From Golubevia sp. BC0850 (Eukaryota > Basidiomycota > Exobasidiomycetes > Golubeviales > Golubeviaceae): a stretch of DNA of 64,000 nt. The position numbers and the translations under genes are program-made. The DNA lies in the NCBI GenBank assembly GCA_012976225.1, contig JAAVVG010000014.1, positions 372,001-436,000 of the forward strand. The letters run 5' to 3'. Positions 48,317 to 60,765 of the stretch are shown piece by piece; positions within the stretch are counted from its first letter, which is position 1; the number at the start of each line of letters is the position of its first letter. The notes under the pieces are model-generated. The model did no database searches. It was not told the DNA's origin and saw only the letters and a program-made list of their open reading frames with translations.

Positions 48317-49908
48317 TCAAGTTTCTTTTTGCCCTTCTGCCGGAAGTGCATCGCCTGTGAAAAACGAGGCGAAAGGGAAGGCTATCAGTACTATCGCTAA
48401 AAGAAGGAGCTAGATGAACTGAATAGAGCAGAGAGATAAGGAACTCACAATTAAACAATCCATAGCAGCATTTAGTAGCGTCCAGATCGCCAGGATTCAG
48501 GATGTCACCAATTCTGCTACTAGAAACAGGAACATTGTCCGCAACTTCTCCATTCTTGGAATCATTGTTGGATCTAGGAGGAGAGTTTCTAGGACCAGGA
48601 GGAGAAGGATAAGCTGAAGGAGAAGGATTTGTGAAAGAAGGACTTGCAAAACCAGATTTTGGAGGAGTAGTAGATTTTAGATAAGGAGGTTGAATCTCGT
48701 TTCCATTTAGACTTCCTCTATGATTGGAATGATGACCGACATTTGGAAGTGGAGGATTTGAATAATAAGGAGTTCTGTGAATCGAAAGATTTGAATTTGG
48801 AAGTGGAGGTAAAGCTATCGCATTTGCTTGAGGTGTTGGTAATGTAGATCCAAATCTTTGATTTTGATCTGGAGATCTAGATTGGAGAGTTTCGAATTCT
48901 CTTCTAGTTGGAGGTGGTGGTTGAGGAGGAGGACAGCAATTTGATTTAGATCCATTACTATTTGAACAATTCGATGGAGGTGGTTGTTGATTGTGAGGTG
49001 ATCTAACCTCAGGATCATAGTTCGGATGAGATAAATTGTTGGAAGTATTTGAAGGTGAATGACTAGAGATTGGAGAGTTTAAGTGAATGGGATTGCTGTG
49101 ATGCGACATGGGATTTGATAACCAAGAAGGCATATATGGATTTGGAATTTGACCTGGGTTTGAATGCCTTATCGGATCATAATATGGAGATCTTGAATTA
49201 AGCATCGGGCTGTTGTGAAGCGAATTGACTTGTTGAATTGGTCGATTATCACGAAATTGAGGTGAGGAGTTTGAGGGAGAAGAGGAAGCATGATCTTTCT
49301 TACTTTGCTCTGTGATCTCTGTTTTCTTGACCTTTGACTTGGAATTAGAATGGTTCTGAGATGTTCCCGAGTTCGAAGATGAAGAGATACTTGAGGCTCT
49401 TCCATCCTTTGACTTCTGAATGCGGAAAACGTGCGTAAGAAAAAAGGCAAGACGAGTCAGAGCGCTCGTTCATTTTCTAAGATGAATGAATCTTTGTCTA
49501 GATGGAAATACTTACCATAGCTCTACTAGAATCAAAGAACTCTTTAGAAGATCCACAGGCCTCACAAAAGGTGCCTAAACTTGAAGTTCTCTCTGGGGAT
49601 CTTTTCCTTTTGTTACTAAAGTTCAATTCTCCCTCTTTCTCCTTCTGTGTCAATTCTGGTATTCCATCTTTCTCAGAATCTGGACTAAAGGAGGTGATCC
49701 CCTCAGCCTGTTCTCTATTGTTATTGTTATTTGAGATGAGTTGCCGTAACAGTTGATTCTCATTCTTGAATCTTTGATTTTCTTCTTTCAGAGTTTGATT
49801 CTCTGTCGTTAGTTGGTTGAGTTGATTGGCTTTTCTTTCTCTAAATGCTCTTGAAATGGCTGAGCCACGAGTTGGTTCACCTGGTTCTGGTTTCCTTCCT
49901 CGAACCAT
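48317..49908 (-). CDS. bZIP transcription factor of the fungal RGRK..RAFRERK type
   Basis: Three exons (49908-49516, 49415-48449, 48354-48317) give 465 aa. Residues 2-30 form the basic region: VRGRKPEPGEPTRGSAIS followed by RAFRERKANQL. A leucine/Asn zipper with heptads follows to about 58 (LTTENQTLKEENQRFKNEN). The canonical bZIP Asn of N-x7-R is not present (Gly or Ser in that place), as in a group of fungal Yap-related factors with the PPSRA..QRAFR.RR pattern. A single FCEACGS cysteine pair sits near 115, and the Pro/Ser/Asn-rich remainder looks like an activation domain. Cys residues near the C-terminus (KCCYGLFNCGDA) could be redox- or metal-sensing as in Yap1/HapX, which is inference. 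Divergent from AGX1. Confidence 0.85.
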
Positions 49909-50682
49909 AATGTTTGAAATGTTTGAAAATTGAAGATGATGAAGTTTGAGACGAAGAGAGATTGACGGGAGTTAACAGGAAATAGAGCGTCCCTCCGTCC
50001 AAGCCGGCCTCAACATCTCGGAAAAAGTGGACTTTGAGAGAATTTTTTGCTGATTTCTACGAGATCACAGTCAGATGTCCGAGCATCAACAAGTGGAAAC
50101 CAATCAGAAGTGCGAGATTTCGTCAGACGTAGCGTTATTTCCCCAAGGCGTTTGGTCGATCCTCTCTTTCTTCCCGTTTCCCCACCCAAACCAATTCTCG
50201 TAAGTGATCTTAGAACATCAACTTACTCTTCCTTCTTCTTTCTATCTTTTCAATTCCTTATTAGTTGATCTAATCAGCAAATCATTCATTCAAAAGAACA
50301 TCTTGAATCTTCAAAGTGCTGACCTCCTAACTCGCTCTTTCGTCCTACTACCACTCCTCTATCCTCCACTTAATCCTGCTTGACTTCCAACTTCAATTCA
50401 TCTCAACTTCTTCCATCTATTGCCAACTGGAACATCTGAATTATTTCATTCTATTTGAATCTTCAATTGCAACTTAATTCCTCTCTTCTGGCAAATTCAA
50501 CTTTGACTTACTTGCATCGGCAATCCAACCTCAACTGTTCAACCTCTCTTCTCCCTTTCCCTTCTTTAACTAACGGGGACTTCTACACTCATTCACCTAC
50601 AATTTTCTTATTTAAATCCATTCATTTGAATCCAACTTGCGGCTTCCCATTCTATTCCCTCCTCCTTCTCTAATCTTCTGTG
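49909..50682. promoter_or_regulatory. 774-base divergent region between bZIP gene and AGX1
   Basis: Both promoters lie here. The right half (50330-50680) is pyrimidine- and AT-rich leader-like sequence with no box I can assign. The short open frame at 50455-50673 begins at ATG but has no domain and ends just before the AGX1 start, so it is treated as leader or chance. Confidence 0.35.
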
Positions 50683-52562
50683 ATGACTCGCACTACCACC
50701 TCAACTTCTTCTGGTCCTACCCATTTACCAATTCATGGAAATCCTACAACTTCTCATCCAACTGCTCATACTCCAACGATTAAATCCAAAACTCCAGTTA
50801 CAAAGACGAGAGTTGAACAGATATCTAATCACTTAACTAATCACATTCAATCTTTACCTCCAACTTTACAAAACACAATGTCCTCTCAACCTTTCAAGCA
50901 AGCTCCACACAAGGTGAGTCCCTTAGACGGTAGAATGAGTTTTTGAATGAAACATAGGGATGATTGGGACGGCTGGGAGTAGGAAAAGACGGCGGTGTTG
51001 TAGGGAGAAGTTTTCCCTAATCCAAACTTTCTGCATTTCTCTCACTGACCCGCCTTCTCCGCACACGTCACCTTCACATTCCATCTCTTCTTAGCTCCTC
51101 GTCATTCCCGGTCCAATCGAGGTCGCTGATGATGTACTTCTAGCCAATGCTCATCCTTCCATGTGAGTCCCATCCCCGAACTTCCTTTGTGGACTCAATC
51201 GAACTGACTCGAGATGATCCTCCCATTACCTTTCCCTCTCAGGTCGCACGTCTCCCCAGACTTCGTACCAGTCTTTGGAGATTGTATTCGTATGTTCCGG
51301 TGAGTCAGAGACTGAAAGGATGAACTCTTCAGCCTGCAAACCACTCAATCAGCCAACTGACGGCGACTCTCCTCTCTCTTAACGCATACAGTCAAGTTCT
51401 ATTCTCTCCAACTTGTCAGCCAGTCATCACTGCTGGATCAGGAACTCTTGGATGGGATCACGTAGCAGCCAACGTTCTACAACCAGGTGACGAATCTTTA
51501 GTTCTAAACTCTGGTTACTTTGGAGATTCATTCGCCGAATGTATCGAAACTTACGGAGGAAAAGTCACTCAAGTCAAATCTCCAATTGGATCTAAACCTT
51601 CTCTAGAAGAAGTTGAAAAGGCTTTGACTTCAAAAAAGTACAAGGTTTTAACTTTCACTCACGTCGATACTTCAACTGGAGTTTTATCTGACGCCAAAGG
51701 TTTGGGAGAACTTGTTAAGAGAGTCAGTCCTGAAACGATTCTGGTTTTAGATGGAGTTTGTTCAGTTGCTTCTGAAGAGATTAGAATGGAAGAATGGGGA
51801 ATCGATGTGGTTTTAACTGCAAGTCAAAAAGGTTTAGGTTGTCCTCCTGGTTTGATGCTTTTGGCTGCTAGCAAGAAAGCTATTGAAGCTTTCGAAAACA
51901 GAACTGTCCCTCCTGGATCTTACTATGGTAGCTGGGCTAAATGGTTACCTGTCATGAAGGCTTACGAATCTGGGTGAGTAGCTTTAGCAGTCAAGTCGTT
52001 GTGGCTTTCTCCTGTTCTCTCACCATTCTGACTAGCTTCTTATTTCCCTCCCTTCAGAACTGGAGCGTACTTCGGAACTCCTCCAACTAACTTGATCTAC
52101 GCTCTGAACGCTTCTCTAACCAACATCACTACCAAATCGCCGATCTCGTTAGAGCAACGTTTCAAGAAGCACATCGAAGCCTCTGACAAGGTCAAGAACT
52201 TTGTGAAGGATCTAGGATTGGAACAATTGGTTGCTGATGGAATCAAGGATGGAGCTCATGGAATGACCGCCGTCAGGTTCCCAAAAGGATTACAAGCTGG
52301 TGATATCTTACCGAAGATGGTGCAAAAGGTTAGTCAATTGCGACCAAGCTCTATCCTTTTTCTATCCTTGACTCATTACTGAACTTCATCCTTTCTTTGT
52401 CTGCAGAACATCATCGTTGCTGCTGGTTTGCACAAGGAATGTAAGACTGAATACTTCAGAATCGGTCACATGGGAATCTCTGCCTGTGAAAGACCAGAAG
52501 ACATTGATTTCCTTCTCAAATCGCTGAAGGAGGTTCTAACCGATGCTGGTTACAAGAAGTAG
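50683..52562 (+). CDS. AGX1: alanine-glyoxylate aminotransferase
   Basis: Six exons (50683-50913, 51095-51162, 51243-51299, 51392-51973, 52058-52328, 52407-52562) give 454 aa. The class-V aminotransferase fold begins with LLVIPGPIEVADDVLLA and SHVSPDFVPVF. The PLP Lys is in LTASQKGLGCPPGL, the PLP-contact Asp in LVLDGVCSVASE, and the C-terminal Arg in EYFRIGHMG. It converts glyoxylate plus alanine to glycine plus pyruvate. The first 65 residues are Thr/Ser/Lys-rich with few acidic residues and precede the family's usual start. A second in-frame ATG at 50878 (MSSQPFKQAPHK) would give the standard-length enzyme. No C-terminal PTS1 (ends GYKK). The long form may be mitochondrial; this is inference. 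Confidence 0.93.
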
Positions 52563-53109
52563 ATCTTCTCAATCACTTTTTAATCTTTATAGTATGCACT
52601 GCTCTCAAATACAAAAAGAACGCTGCCCATGCGTTTCAATCTTGGGCCTTGAATGTATTTGTTTGGGTGTACTCTGAGATATTGAAATCTTGTTGGGGAT
52701 CTTTCGAAACGAAGACTTTCGAAAGAGAGGCTTGCTGGACTTGGTGTTCGAAAGAGGTCACAAACAAGAAAGGATGTTCTGGAGAACGTCGCAAGGAGAG
52801 ACTGTGCTTTAAGGACGCAATCAGTCCATGACTACGATTGAAAGATCGGACGGAGATCTTCACAGCTTCTAGAAGAGACGAGAAGAGAATGGTCATTAAA
52901 GCGAAAACGTATTCAAGAAACGAAGCAACAAATACGAGAAGGGAGTCGAGTGAATAGAGACGAGAGACCGAGTCTCTGAATTTGAAGGACTTGTGATTTT
53001 GGTATTGAGATGCGAGAAGTGAGATTCACATAGATTGAGTTGTTTGAAGAGGAAGCATGGGCGAATCTCAGAATGAAAGGGGATTGCTAGAACAAGGAGA
53101 AGACTTGAT
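52563..53109. other. convergent spacer between AGX1 and BUB1
   Basis: 547 bases between two stop codons. Contains several GAAAG/GAGA-rich patches and a TTCGAAA..TTTCGAAAG near-palindrome at about 52702-52722. No gene is seen. Confidence 0.4.
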
Positions 53110-56100
53110 TTACTTCAAGGCCCATTTTTCGAGCTTACGAAGCTGACCTTTGAGATTCTGATGATCAAAAGGAGAAAAAGAAAGAGGTAGAGTGTCAGAC
53201 CACACTCAAAAATAAGAGCTTCGTTAACAACCCCTCATTAACTCACCTTTCCACCTTTGTTACAGTTGATTTCCAACCAAGCTTCCATCTCCTGTCTGAT
53301 CTTTTTGACTTGATTAGTAATCGGAAGTTCACCTTCATCCTTAGGATTCAACAACACCTCGAAAAATTTAGTCCAGATACCAGTTTGCCAATATCGTCTC
53401 AAAGTGCCATTGATCTTAGCTTTACCTTGAGAATCTTTAGTCGAGCTCAAGTATTTCCCAAAGAGAAGGCAATAAGCGACAGAAGCGATTCCAAAGTAAT
53501 CAGTTTCGAAAGTCCAAGGTCTTCCCTCTCTCATTTCTAAACAATCCTTTTCATCCGTCTCCCAATCTGCGAGGAAGGTTTGTTGTCCATCGCTGTTCTT
53601 GAAACGATTGAGATCGATAGCTCTGCCGAAATCGATCAGAGTGATGCCTTTGGAAGACCATCCATCAGATCCATCGACTGTGTAGGAGTTGGACCACGTT
53701 TGACCGATGGGAGGATCTTGTAATCTTAGAAGACAATTGTCGATCTTGATGTCTCCGTGAATGATATTCGAATTGTGTAAACCTTCGACTAGTTTCATTA
53801 GTTCGATTACGAAGAAGATGGCTAGATGTTCCTCTACTCCTCCATTTCCTGAAGCACCACCTTGAAGGGTCGCAGAAGAAGTAGTTCCGATAGAATCCTT
53901 CGCACTGTTGACCACCTCTAGCAAAGTACCTTGGGAGCAGTATTCCAAGAGTAGGAACGACTCATCTTTGTAGCAGAAGAACTTTCTAGCACTTATGATT
54001 GAGTTGAGTAAATCTGAATCCATCAATCGAAGTCTCAGTTGACCTAGAATATAGAACTCCCATTTGTTAGGTGGGTTCTCAACTTTAACAGCAACTAACT
54101 TCTTCCTTTCAGCTTCTTCATCATCTTCATCTTCATCGTCGGAATTGATGACCTCAGAGCTATCAACTTCCAGTTCAGCTAGGTGATTCTCAAAAGAAGA
54201 ATCTCCGTTGACTCCACCAATAATCTTTCGGCGAGGAGGTGCAGCTCCATCTAAATCCTCAGCTAGGAAAACAGCACCGTATCCTCCTTCTCCTAATTTC
54301 TCTCTGACAGAGAAAGCACATCCATTGATTTCCAAAGACCACTGCTGAGATGCTTGACTGGCAGCTCTAGAGCTTGAAGAAGTATTTCCAACAGATTTAC
54401 GAGCTATTTGTTTTGCTTTCTTCTGTAGATCTTCCAGTTTGCCTTGAGCTGACTTGGAACTCAGATCGACAAAATCAGATGAGCTTTCCAGGGGTAGTGG
54501 TAATTCGCTTAGAATCTTAGAGATCACTTTGACTGAAGTTGGACAGCAAGGATTTGGAATTTGATAAAGCTCACTTGAGGACTTGAGAGAACGATTGGAT
54601 TTCGAAGCCCTCATCTGAACTACCTCATCCTCTTCCTCTTCAGATCCGCTTACATCTTCTGCGATACTTGCAATAGTCAAGCCTTCCGTCAAATTCGAAA
54701 TTGGTCTGTCTTGAAAACCGGTAGCAGCATATCTTTCCGAGTAGTTCTTGGTCTCGCGAGTTCTATCAGAAGACTCAAAGGAATCCTCTTCATCTCTAAC
54801 CAGACTAATTTTCAACCCTTTCCTTATCGACTCTTCCTCATCTTCTTCTTGAATGGGGAGACTTCCACTGTTAGAGGTTTTGTTGGAAGCAGGAGTCTTC
54901 ATTCCCGGCGTTCGAGAAGCAACAGTCCACTTAGAATGTTCTGTTCTTTCAGTGATGGGGGAAAGAGCTCTGAAATGTCGATAACCTTCTTCTCCTTCCC
55001 CTTCAACCCCGACTTCTCCTTCTCCTTCAGATTCCGAACCAGAATCCTCTGAAGACTCCTCGTCGTCTTCCTCTTCGGCTATGACTCTTCTTGCCCCTGA
55101 AGGTCTTGGTAAAAGTGGAGCTGATTGAACTTGTTGAGCTGGCTGGATTTGCTCTTCTTTTGCTTTCACCTCTTCGTCTTCTTCCTCCTCCTCTTCTAAA
55201 TCTTGATGAACTGCGAAGACTTTAGGGGGAGGGATTCCAACAACCTGAGAGCTTAAAGGTTGACGAGTGTCTGAAGTGGCTTGAATTTTCATTAGAGTAG
55301 CAGCATTTAATCCGCCCAATCCACCTCCGCCAAGAGGTTGACGACTCGAGCCAAAAGGAGTAGCGTTTGGTTTTGCAGTGAAATTCCTTTGAGGTGTGGC
55401 TTGAACACCTCCGTTTTCATCCACATTCCTAAATTGCAAAGGAGGTAAACCAGAAGTCGAATGAGCGGCTTGACTGAACGAATGCCCACCTCTGGTCAAA
55501 GGAGTTGGAGTAGGAGGAATTTCACCATTGAAAGTCTCCATCATTCTACTTGGATTAGAAGACAACATCAATCTTCCCAAGTGATCAGATTCTTCATCTT
55601 CTCCTTCACTTTGATCATCTGAATCATCTTCTGAATCTTCATCTTCATCACCATTAAACATCCCTTGAACGTCTTCCATTGCTTTCTTCATTCCTTCAGT
55701 TGGATCTAACATGTTATGTCTAATCGTATCTGAAACGAACTCAGATCTGGAAGTGATGTCAGTTAATCTTTCTTTACGTTTCTTCTTCGTCTTGTCCTTC
55801 TTGACGGCAGGCGAGGAGGTCGATTGAGATACTTCCTTCACCCGTTCTGTCTCCTTCGGTTTCTTTTCCTTCTCGATGACTGGTAGCCACTTTCCTTTTA
55901 TTTCATCGAGATAAGCCCAAGGATCCTCTGTCTCTCCAGACTTGACATTTAAACCTTTCTCGATGAATTGCAGCTCGTCGATTGAGATCTCTCCGCAAGG
56001 ATGGTGGATCTTCCCAGAGCTAGAAGAAGACTTCCCTCCAGTGACCATCTCGACGTCCATTCCAGGATAGAGAGATTGAAGAGGAAAGGCATACCTCTCT

Positions 56101-57826
56101 TGACCTCCAGCGGCTGGTTTCGATGAAGATGAAGAGGTTTTAGAACGTTTCGAAGAGGGCTCCTTTTCCTTTCCTTTGCCATTTGAAGGGTTCGTTCGTT
56201 TCTTGGAAGAACTAGATGAATCCTTCTCTTTTGAGTTTGAAGAAGACTTGGATCTAGACGTCGATAGAACCGGCTTCTCAGAAGTAGCCTTTGAAGCTTC
56301 AGGTATCGATAGATCTTTCTCATCCGGAGTTAGCTTGACATCCTGTCCCCAATTCATGAATGGATTCTTTCTCACTTTATCCGTTTCGGAAAGGGTCTTG
56401 TTGACAGATTTGAAGACATCGACTCCACCACCGTGACTCTCGACATTTGCGATCGATTCTTCCTTTCCTTGATCTTCGTCATCTTCATCGTCTGAATCCT
56501 TAAAGACTTCTAATTTCTTTCCACCAGTAGTTGATGAGCTCTTGGATTTGATAATGGCACCGTTCATCTTGGAGATTGTCTGTTTGTTCTCAGCGGTTCT
56601 AGCATTTTGACTTCCCAAATTTGACCAAGGGATTTTACCAGCCGGAGCTCCAGAGACTTCATCGTCATCCCCATCTACAAAGACGTTCAATCGAGCACCA
56701 TTCGGATTCCCTCGAATCGAACTAGTAGAGTTTGAAGAAGCTTTAGATAATCCACCTAAACCACCAAAGTTCCTGACAGAATTGGCGCTCAGACTTCTAG
56801 TTTCCCCTCTCCCTTTGTCTCCTGAGACTTTCGTTCCTAACATGCTCCTGTTAGACTGTCCCATTGCTTGTTTGAGGGCTTGAGAATAAGTGGAATTGAG
56901 GTCTGAAGAGTTTGGAAATTGAGATTGGATCGATAGGATTCTGTTCTTGAAATCGGAGTAGCGTCTCTTTAGCCTATCCAGGTTCTCCACTCTTCTAGCG
57001 ATCCCTAGACGATAAGTTGCGTCTGCTTCGTCGTATCTGGGAGGTCAATTGGAATGACAAGAGGTTAGGATCTGTGTTGTTGGCTGAATGCAGCTTCTCC
57101 CGCTTTCTGCCTCTAGTACCCTTCCCTCCCTCCTATTACATATTAACCCAATCAATTCCACACTCACCTTTGTCTTCCCTCATGAGCTACAGCCGTTCCC
57201 TCGTACAAGGTAGCCAAATTGGTACCAATCTCATTTGCGAAAAGGAACTGATGAACTTGATTTGAATCCTCAACATTATCAGCATAGAGTAACCAAATTC
57301 TAAGGTATCTACTATCATTCCTATACTTTTCAGTGCCCTTAAATTCTCTAGTAGCTCTCTCTAACAACAAAATGAGACCAGATTCATTTGATTGACCAGA
57401 AGGGAAAGAATCTGAGCACCATTTAATGTAATCTGACCAAAGTTCCAAAGGATCATCTAACCAATTCTCGTTCTCCTTTTCCAATTCTTCCTCTTCTTCT
57501 CTTGTAATGTTTGGATTACTCAACTTTGAAATGAAAGATTCGAATCTATCTCTTTGAGATTTCAATTGAGTTGAACGTTCTCTTTGTTGAAGTGAAAAGG
57601 TTTTCTCTAAAGCGTGAGCTGATCTACCTCTAGAAAGTGGTTGAACGTTCTCCTTTTGAGATTCAATTCTATCAAATGAAATGATTGGAGTTGATGATAG
57701 TTGTTCTCCTGGAGTTCTATGAAGTTGAGATGGTGTCTTGAGATAAGGTGTAGTTGTTGAACTTGATTGTTTGACGTTTCTACTGGGTGTTTGAGCTGGT
57801 GGTCCCATTGGCGTTTGACAACTCAT
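53110..57826 (-). CDS. BUB1: BUB1/Mad3 (MadBub) spindle-checkpoint kinase
   Basis: Three exons (57826-57168, 57036-53247, 53157-53110) give 1498 aa. The N-terminal Mad3/BUB1 TPR region (about 115-260) has WLDDPLELWSDYIKW, RYLRIWLLYAD and DEADATYRLGIARR. A KEN box lies at 58-60 (SQKENVQ) and a second KEN at 117-119. A Ser-rich, acidic central region includes a GLEBS-like stretch (about 540-590, CGEISIDEL). The C-terminal kinase has LGEGGYGAVF near 1134, VAVKVEN (Lys about 1204), IIHGDIKIDN (Asp about 1315) and LIDFGRA (Asp about 1355). BUB1 phosphorylates H2A at centromeres. KEN boxes are the Mad3/BubR1 feature for Cdc20 binding, so one protein may do both jobs. The last exon encodes 15 residues. 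Confidence 0.94.
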
Positions 57827-58185
57827 GCCTGCTCAGTTCAATTCTTAATGGATTGGTTCTTGATTCCACTTCTGTTGCCTCTTCTCTTGATCTGGTTCTT
57901 GATGTGATGTTCAAGAGAAGATGAAGCTAACCTCTTCCCTTCCTCTCCTTCGCGTCGATGGCACGTGACGCCTGATCCTTTCTCCCTCTCTCTCTTATTG
58001 AGCTCCTTGCCAATTTCTAGAAATGGTTCTGAACGTAAATAGATTCGAGCAGGGTGTTGAGCGGCTTTGATGGCCGCCGGTTCCGCGGCACGAAGCAGGT
58101 GTGGAGGTCGATTTTAGAACTTCGAGAGTCGAGATTCATTCACCTCTTTCTTTCTACCCACCACTACCTGAAGATTCTACAAAAG
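57827..58185. promoter_or_regulatory. divergent promoter region, BUB1 and GAD1
   Basis: 359 bases between two divergent starts. Contains a GC-rich patch (GCGGCTTTGATGGCCGCCGGTTCCGCGG at about 58060-58087) and a CACGTGACG at 57962 that resembles an E-box/CACGTG site. No gene is supported. Confidence 0.4.
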
Positions 58186-60765
58186 ATGTCTCTATCCAAA
58201 CACGTTGATGCTGATGAGCTGATCGCCAAAGCAGCTGTTTCTGATCATCTATCTTTGGTTCAAAGAGCTAACGGAAGCAGAAAGGTGAGTTGCTTCAGGA
58301 TCGTAATCAGAGAGCGAACCTCCGATTCTCCTATCTTCTTCATGCTGTCGCTGACAAATCTTATCAACCTATCATTCTTGTTGTAGCACCTTTCTTCTGC
58401 TCATGCTGGACGTTATGCTACTGATCCAATCCCAAAGGTGAGCTTCTTCTCTCATTCAACCTCAACTTCGCTTGCTAATTGAACGTGCCCTTTGATTCCC
58501 TTGTTCTTTTCAGTACACCATGCCAAAGACTGGCATCAGGTAAGTCCACGCTTGTTTGGAGAGGAGATGGCTTGGGCCTCGACTGACTCTCTCTTCCTTC
58601 GTTCGCTCCCAGCAACGATGCTGCATACCAGCTCATCACTGATGAACTCTCGTGAGTCCCTTTTCCTTTCCTTTCTTGTATTTTTCTCTTATCCAATTCA
58701 CTTTTTCTTTCTTCTCTCTCAGCCTCGATGGAAAGCCAACCCTGAACTTAGCTTCCTTCGTTCACACCTGGATGCCTCAACAAGCTACTCAATTGAACAC
58801 TGAGAACTGCATGATCAACTTATGTGATCAGGATGAATACCCAGCTACAATGGCTATTCACGGTCGTTGTGTTTCTATGCTAGCAGATTTATGGAACGCT
58901 CCAAAAGAAACTGATAAGAATGGAAAGAAGGTCGAAGCTATGGGAGTAGCTACTACTGGTTCCAGTGAAGCTATTATGCTAGGAGGTTTAGCTATGAAGA
59001 GGAGATGGCAAGAGAAAAGAAAAGCGGAAGGAAAGGATTGGAGCAAGCCAAATGTTGTCTTCGGTTCCAATGCTCAAGGTGAATTCACAAAGATGAACCT
59101 TTGAAGTTCGAAGACTCCAGAAGAAATCTGATTTTTTATGTCTTCTTTTCCAATCTTCTTTCTTTCAGTCGCCATCGAAAAGTTCGCTCGTTACTTCGAA
59201 TGTGAAGAGAGATTGGTTCCAGTTTCCAAAGAATCTCATTATCGCCTTGATCCTCGTAAAGCTATCAACATGGTCGATGAGAACACGATTGGAGTTATCG
59301 TCATTCTAGGATCTACCTATACTGGACACTATGAGCCAGTCAAGGAAATGTCAGATCTACTAGACGAGTACGAGAAGAAGACTGGACAGGATGTCCCCAT
59401 CCAGTGAGTTTATCTTCGATCTGCTCTTCTTCGAGTGTCCCCCTTGATCGATCGTTTCTGACCACTTTTAAAACTTTTCCCTTCTTCTTTCAGCGTCGAT
59501 GGAGCTTCGGGAGCAATGGTAGCTCCATTCGCTCATCCTTCTCTCCAGTGGGATTTCAAACTACCAAGAGTCAAATCTATCAACACGTCAGGTCACAAGT
59601 TCGGGATGGTTTACCCAGGTCTAGGCTGGGTTCTCTTCAGATCTCAAGATATGGTTCCAAAGGATTTAATCTTCGAGTTGCATTATCTAGGTTCAACTGA
59701 ATACTCTTTCGGTTTGAACTTCTCCAGACCTGCTTCCCCAGTTCTTATGTTCTACTTCAACATGATTTCTCTGGGCTTCCAAGGGTTCAGAGATGTCATG
59801 TGGGGAGATTTGAAGAACGCCAGATTACTTTCTAGAGCTTTAGAGTTGTCAGGCTATTATGATGTACTCTCTGACATTCACAAGCCTGCTTCTGCTTTGG
59901 CTAAAGCTGGAGCCAAGGCTGGAGTTCTAGATGATGACAACCCAGAGAACTACGAAGCTGGTCTACCAGTTGTTGCTTTCAAGGTGTGTCTCCGAAGTTG
60001 GCATATCTGCAGCTCGACACTTTCTATTCTAACCCCGTTTTTCCTTTTGCTCTTCCTATTTCTGCCAGTGGACCGATGAATTCAAAGCCAACCACCCTCA
60101 CTTAGAGCAAAGATGGATGCAGACTCTTCTGAGAGCCAAGGGTTGGATCATTCCAAGTGAGTCGACAGTTGGAGGCTTATAGTCGAGACAGCGACTGACT
60201 TTGATTGCCTTTCTTTTCATCCTTCTCTCAGACTACGGTCTATCTCCAGACTGCGAGGAGATCGACGTTTTGAGAATTGTTGTGTGAGTTGGTCTTGCAA
60301 TGCTGCGATACCGATACGAGTTCCTTATCCTCTTTTCACCCTTTCAACACATTCTTTTCGTTTCTTTCCAACCTTTCAGTCGTGAGAACCTCTCTGAGGA
60401 TATGATTGATCAGGTGAGTCTCAAAATTCGATGCATCACCTTCCGACCTCTGCATTTCGACTGCTCACCTCCCGCTTATTACTTATTCTCATTTCTCTTC
60501 CCTGCTCTTACTGTAGGTGGTTCACGATATCATGAGCATCACTGAATCTCTGGTTGATCAGAATTCATCCGAAGCTCACCTCGCTCAAGCCATGTCCCAG
60601 AAAGCTTCAATTTCGAAGGGACAAAACGAAGTTGGAGTTGGTGCTATGTCTACAGCTGACGAGGGAATGAAGTTCCCAAAGCAAGGAACCAGACTTTCTA
60701 AGCATCACCACAACTTGGAGGCTGGATCTGGTACCAAGGCTAAGGGTTACTCGAAGCAATGTTAG
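58186..60765 (+). CDS. GAD1: glutamate decarboxylase
   Basis: Eleven exons (58186-58284, 58387-58437, 58514-58539, 58613-58651, 58723-59078, 59169-59403, 59494-59983, 60069-60156, 60232-60283, 60380-60413, 60517-60765) join in frame to 572 aa. Group II PLP decarboxylase motifs are clear: LNLASFVHTWMP, TTGSSEAIMLGGLAMKRRW, VDGASGAMVAPF with the PLP-contact residues, and the Schiff-base Lys in TSGHKFGMVYPGLGW. It turns glutamate into GABA, and in yeast supports oxidative-stress tolerance and the GABA shunt. The last 45 residues are basic (KQGTRLSKHHHN), like the yeast tail. One donor is GTGAAT (after exon 5), the weakest border. This is the most intron-rich gene in the window. Confidence 0.95.
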
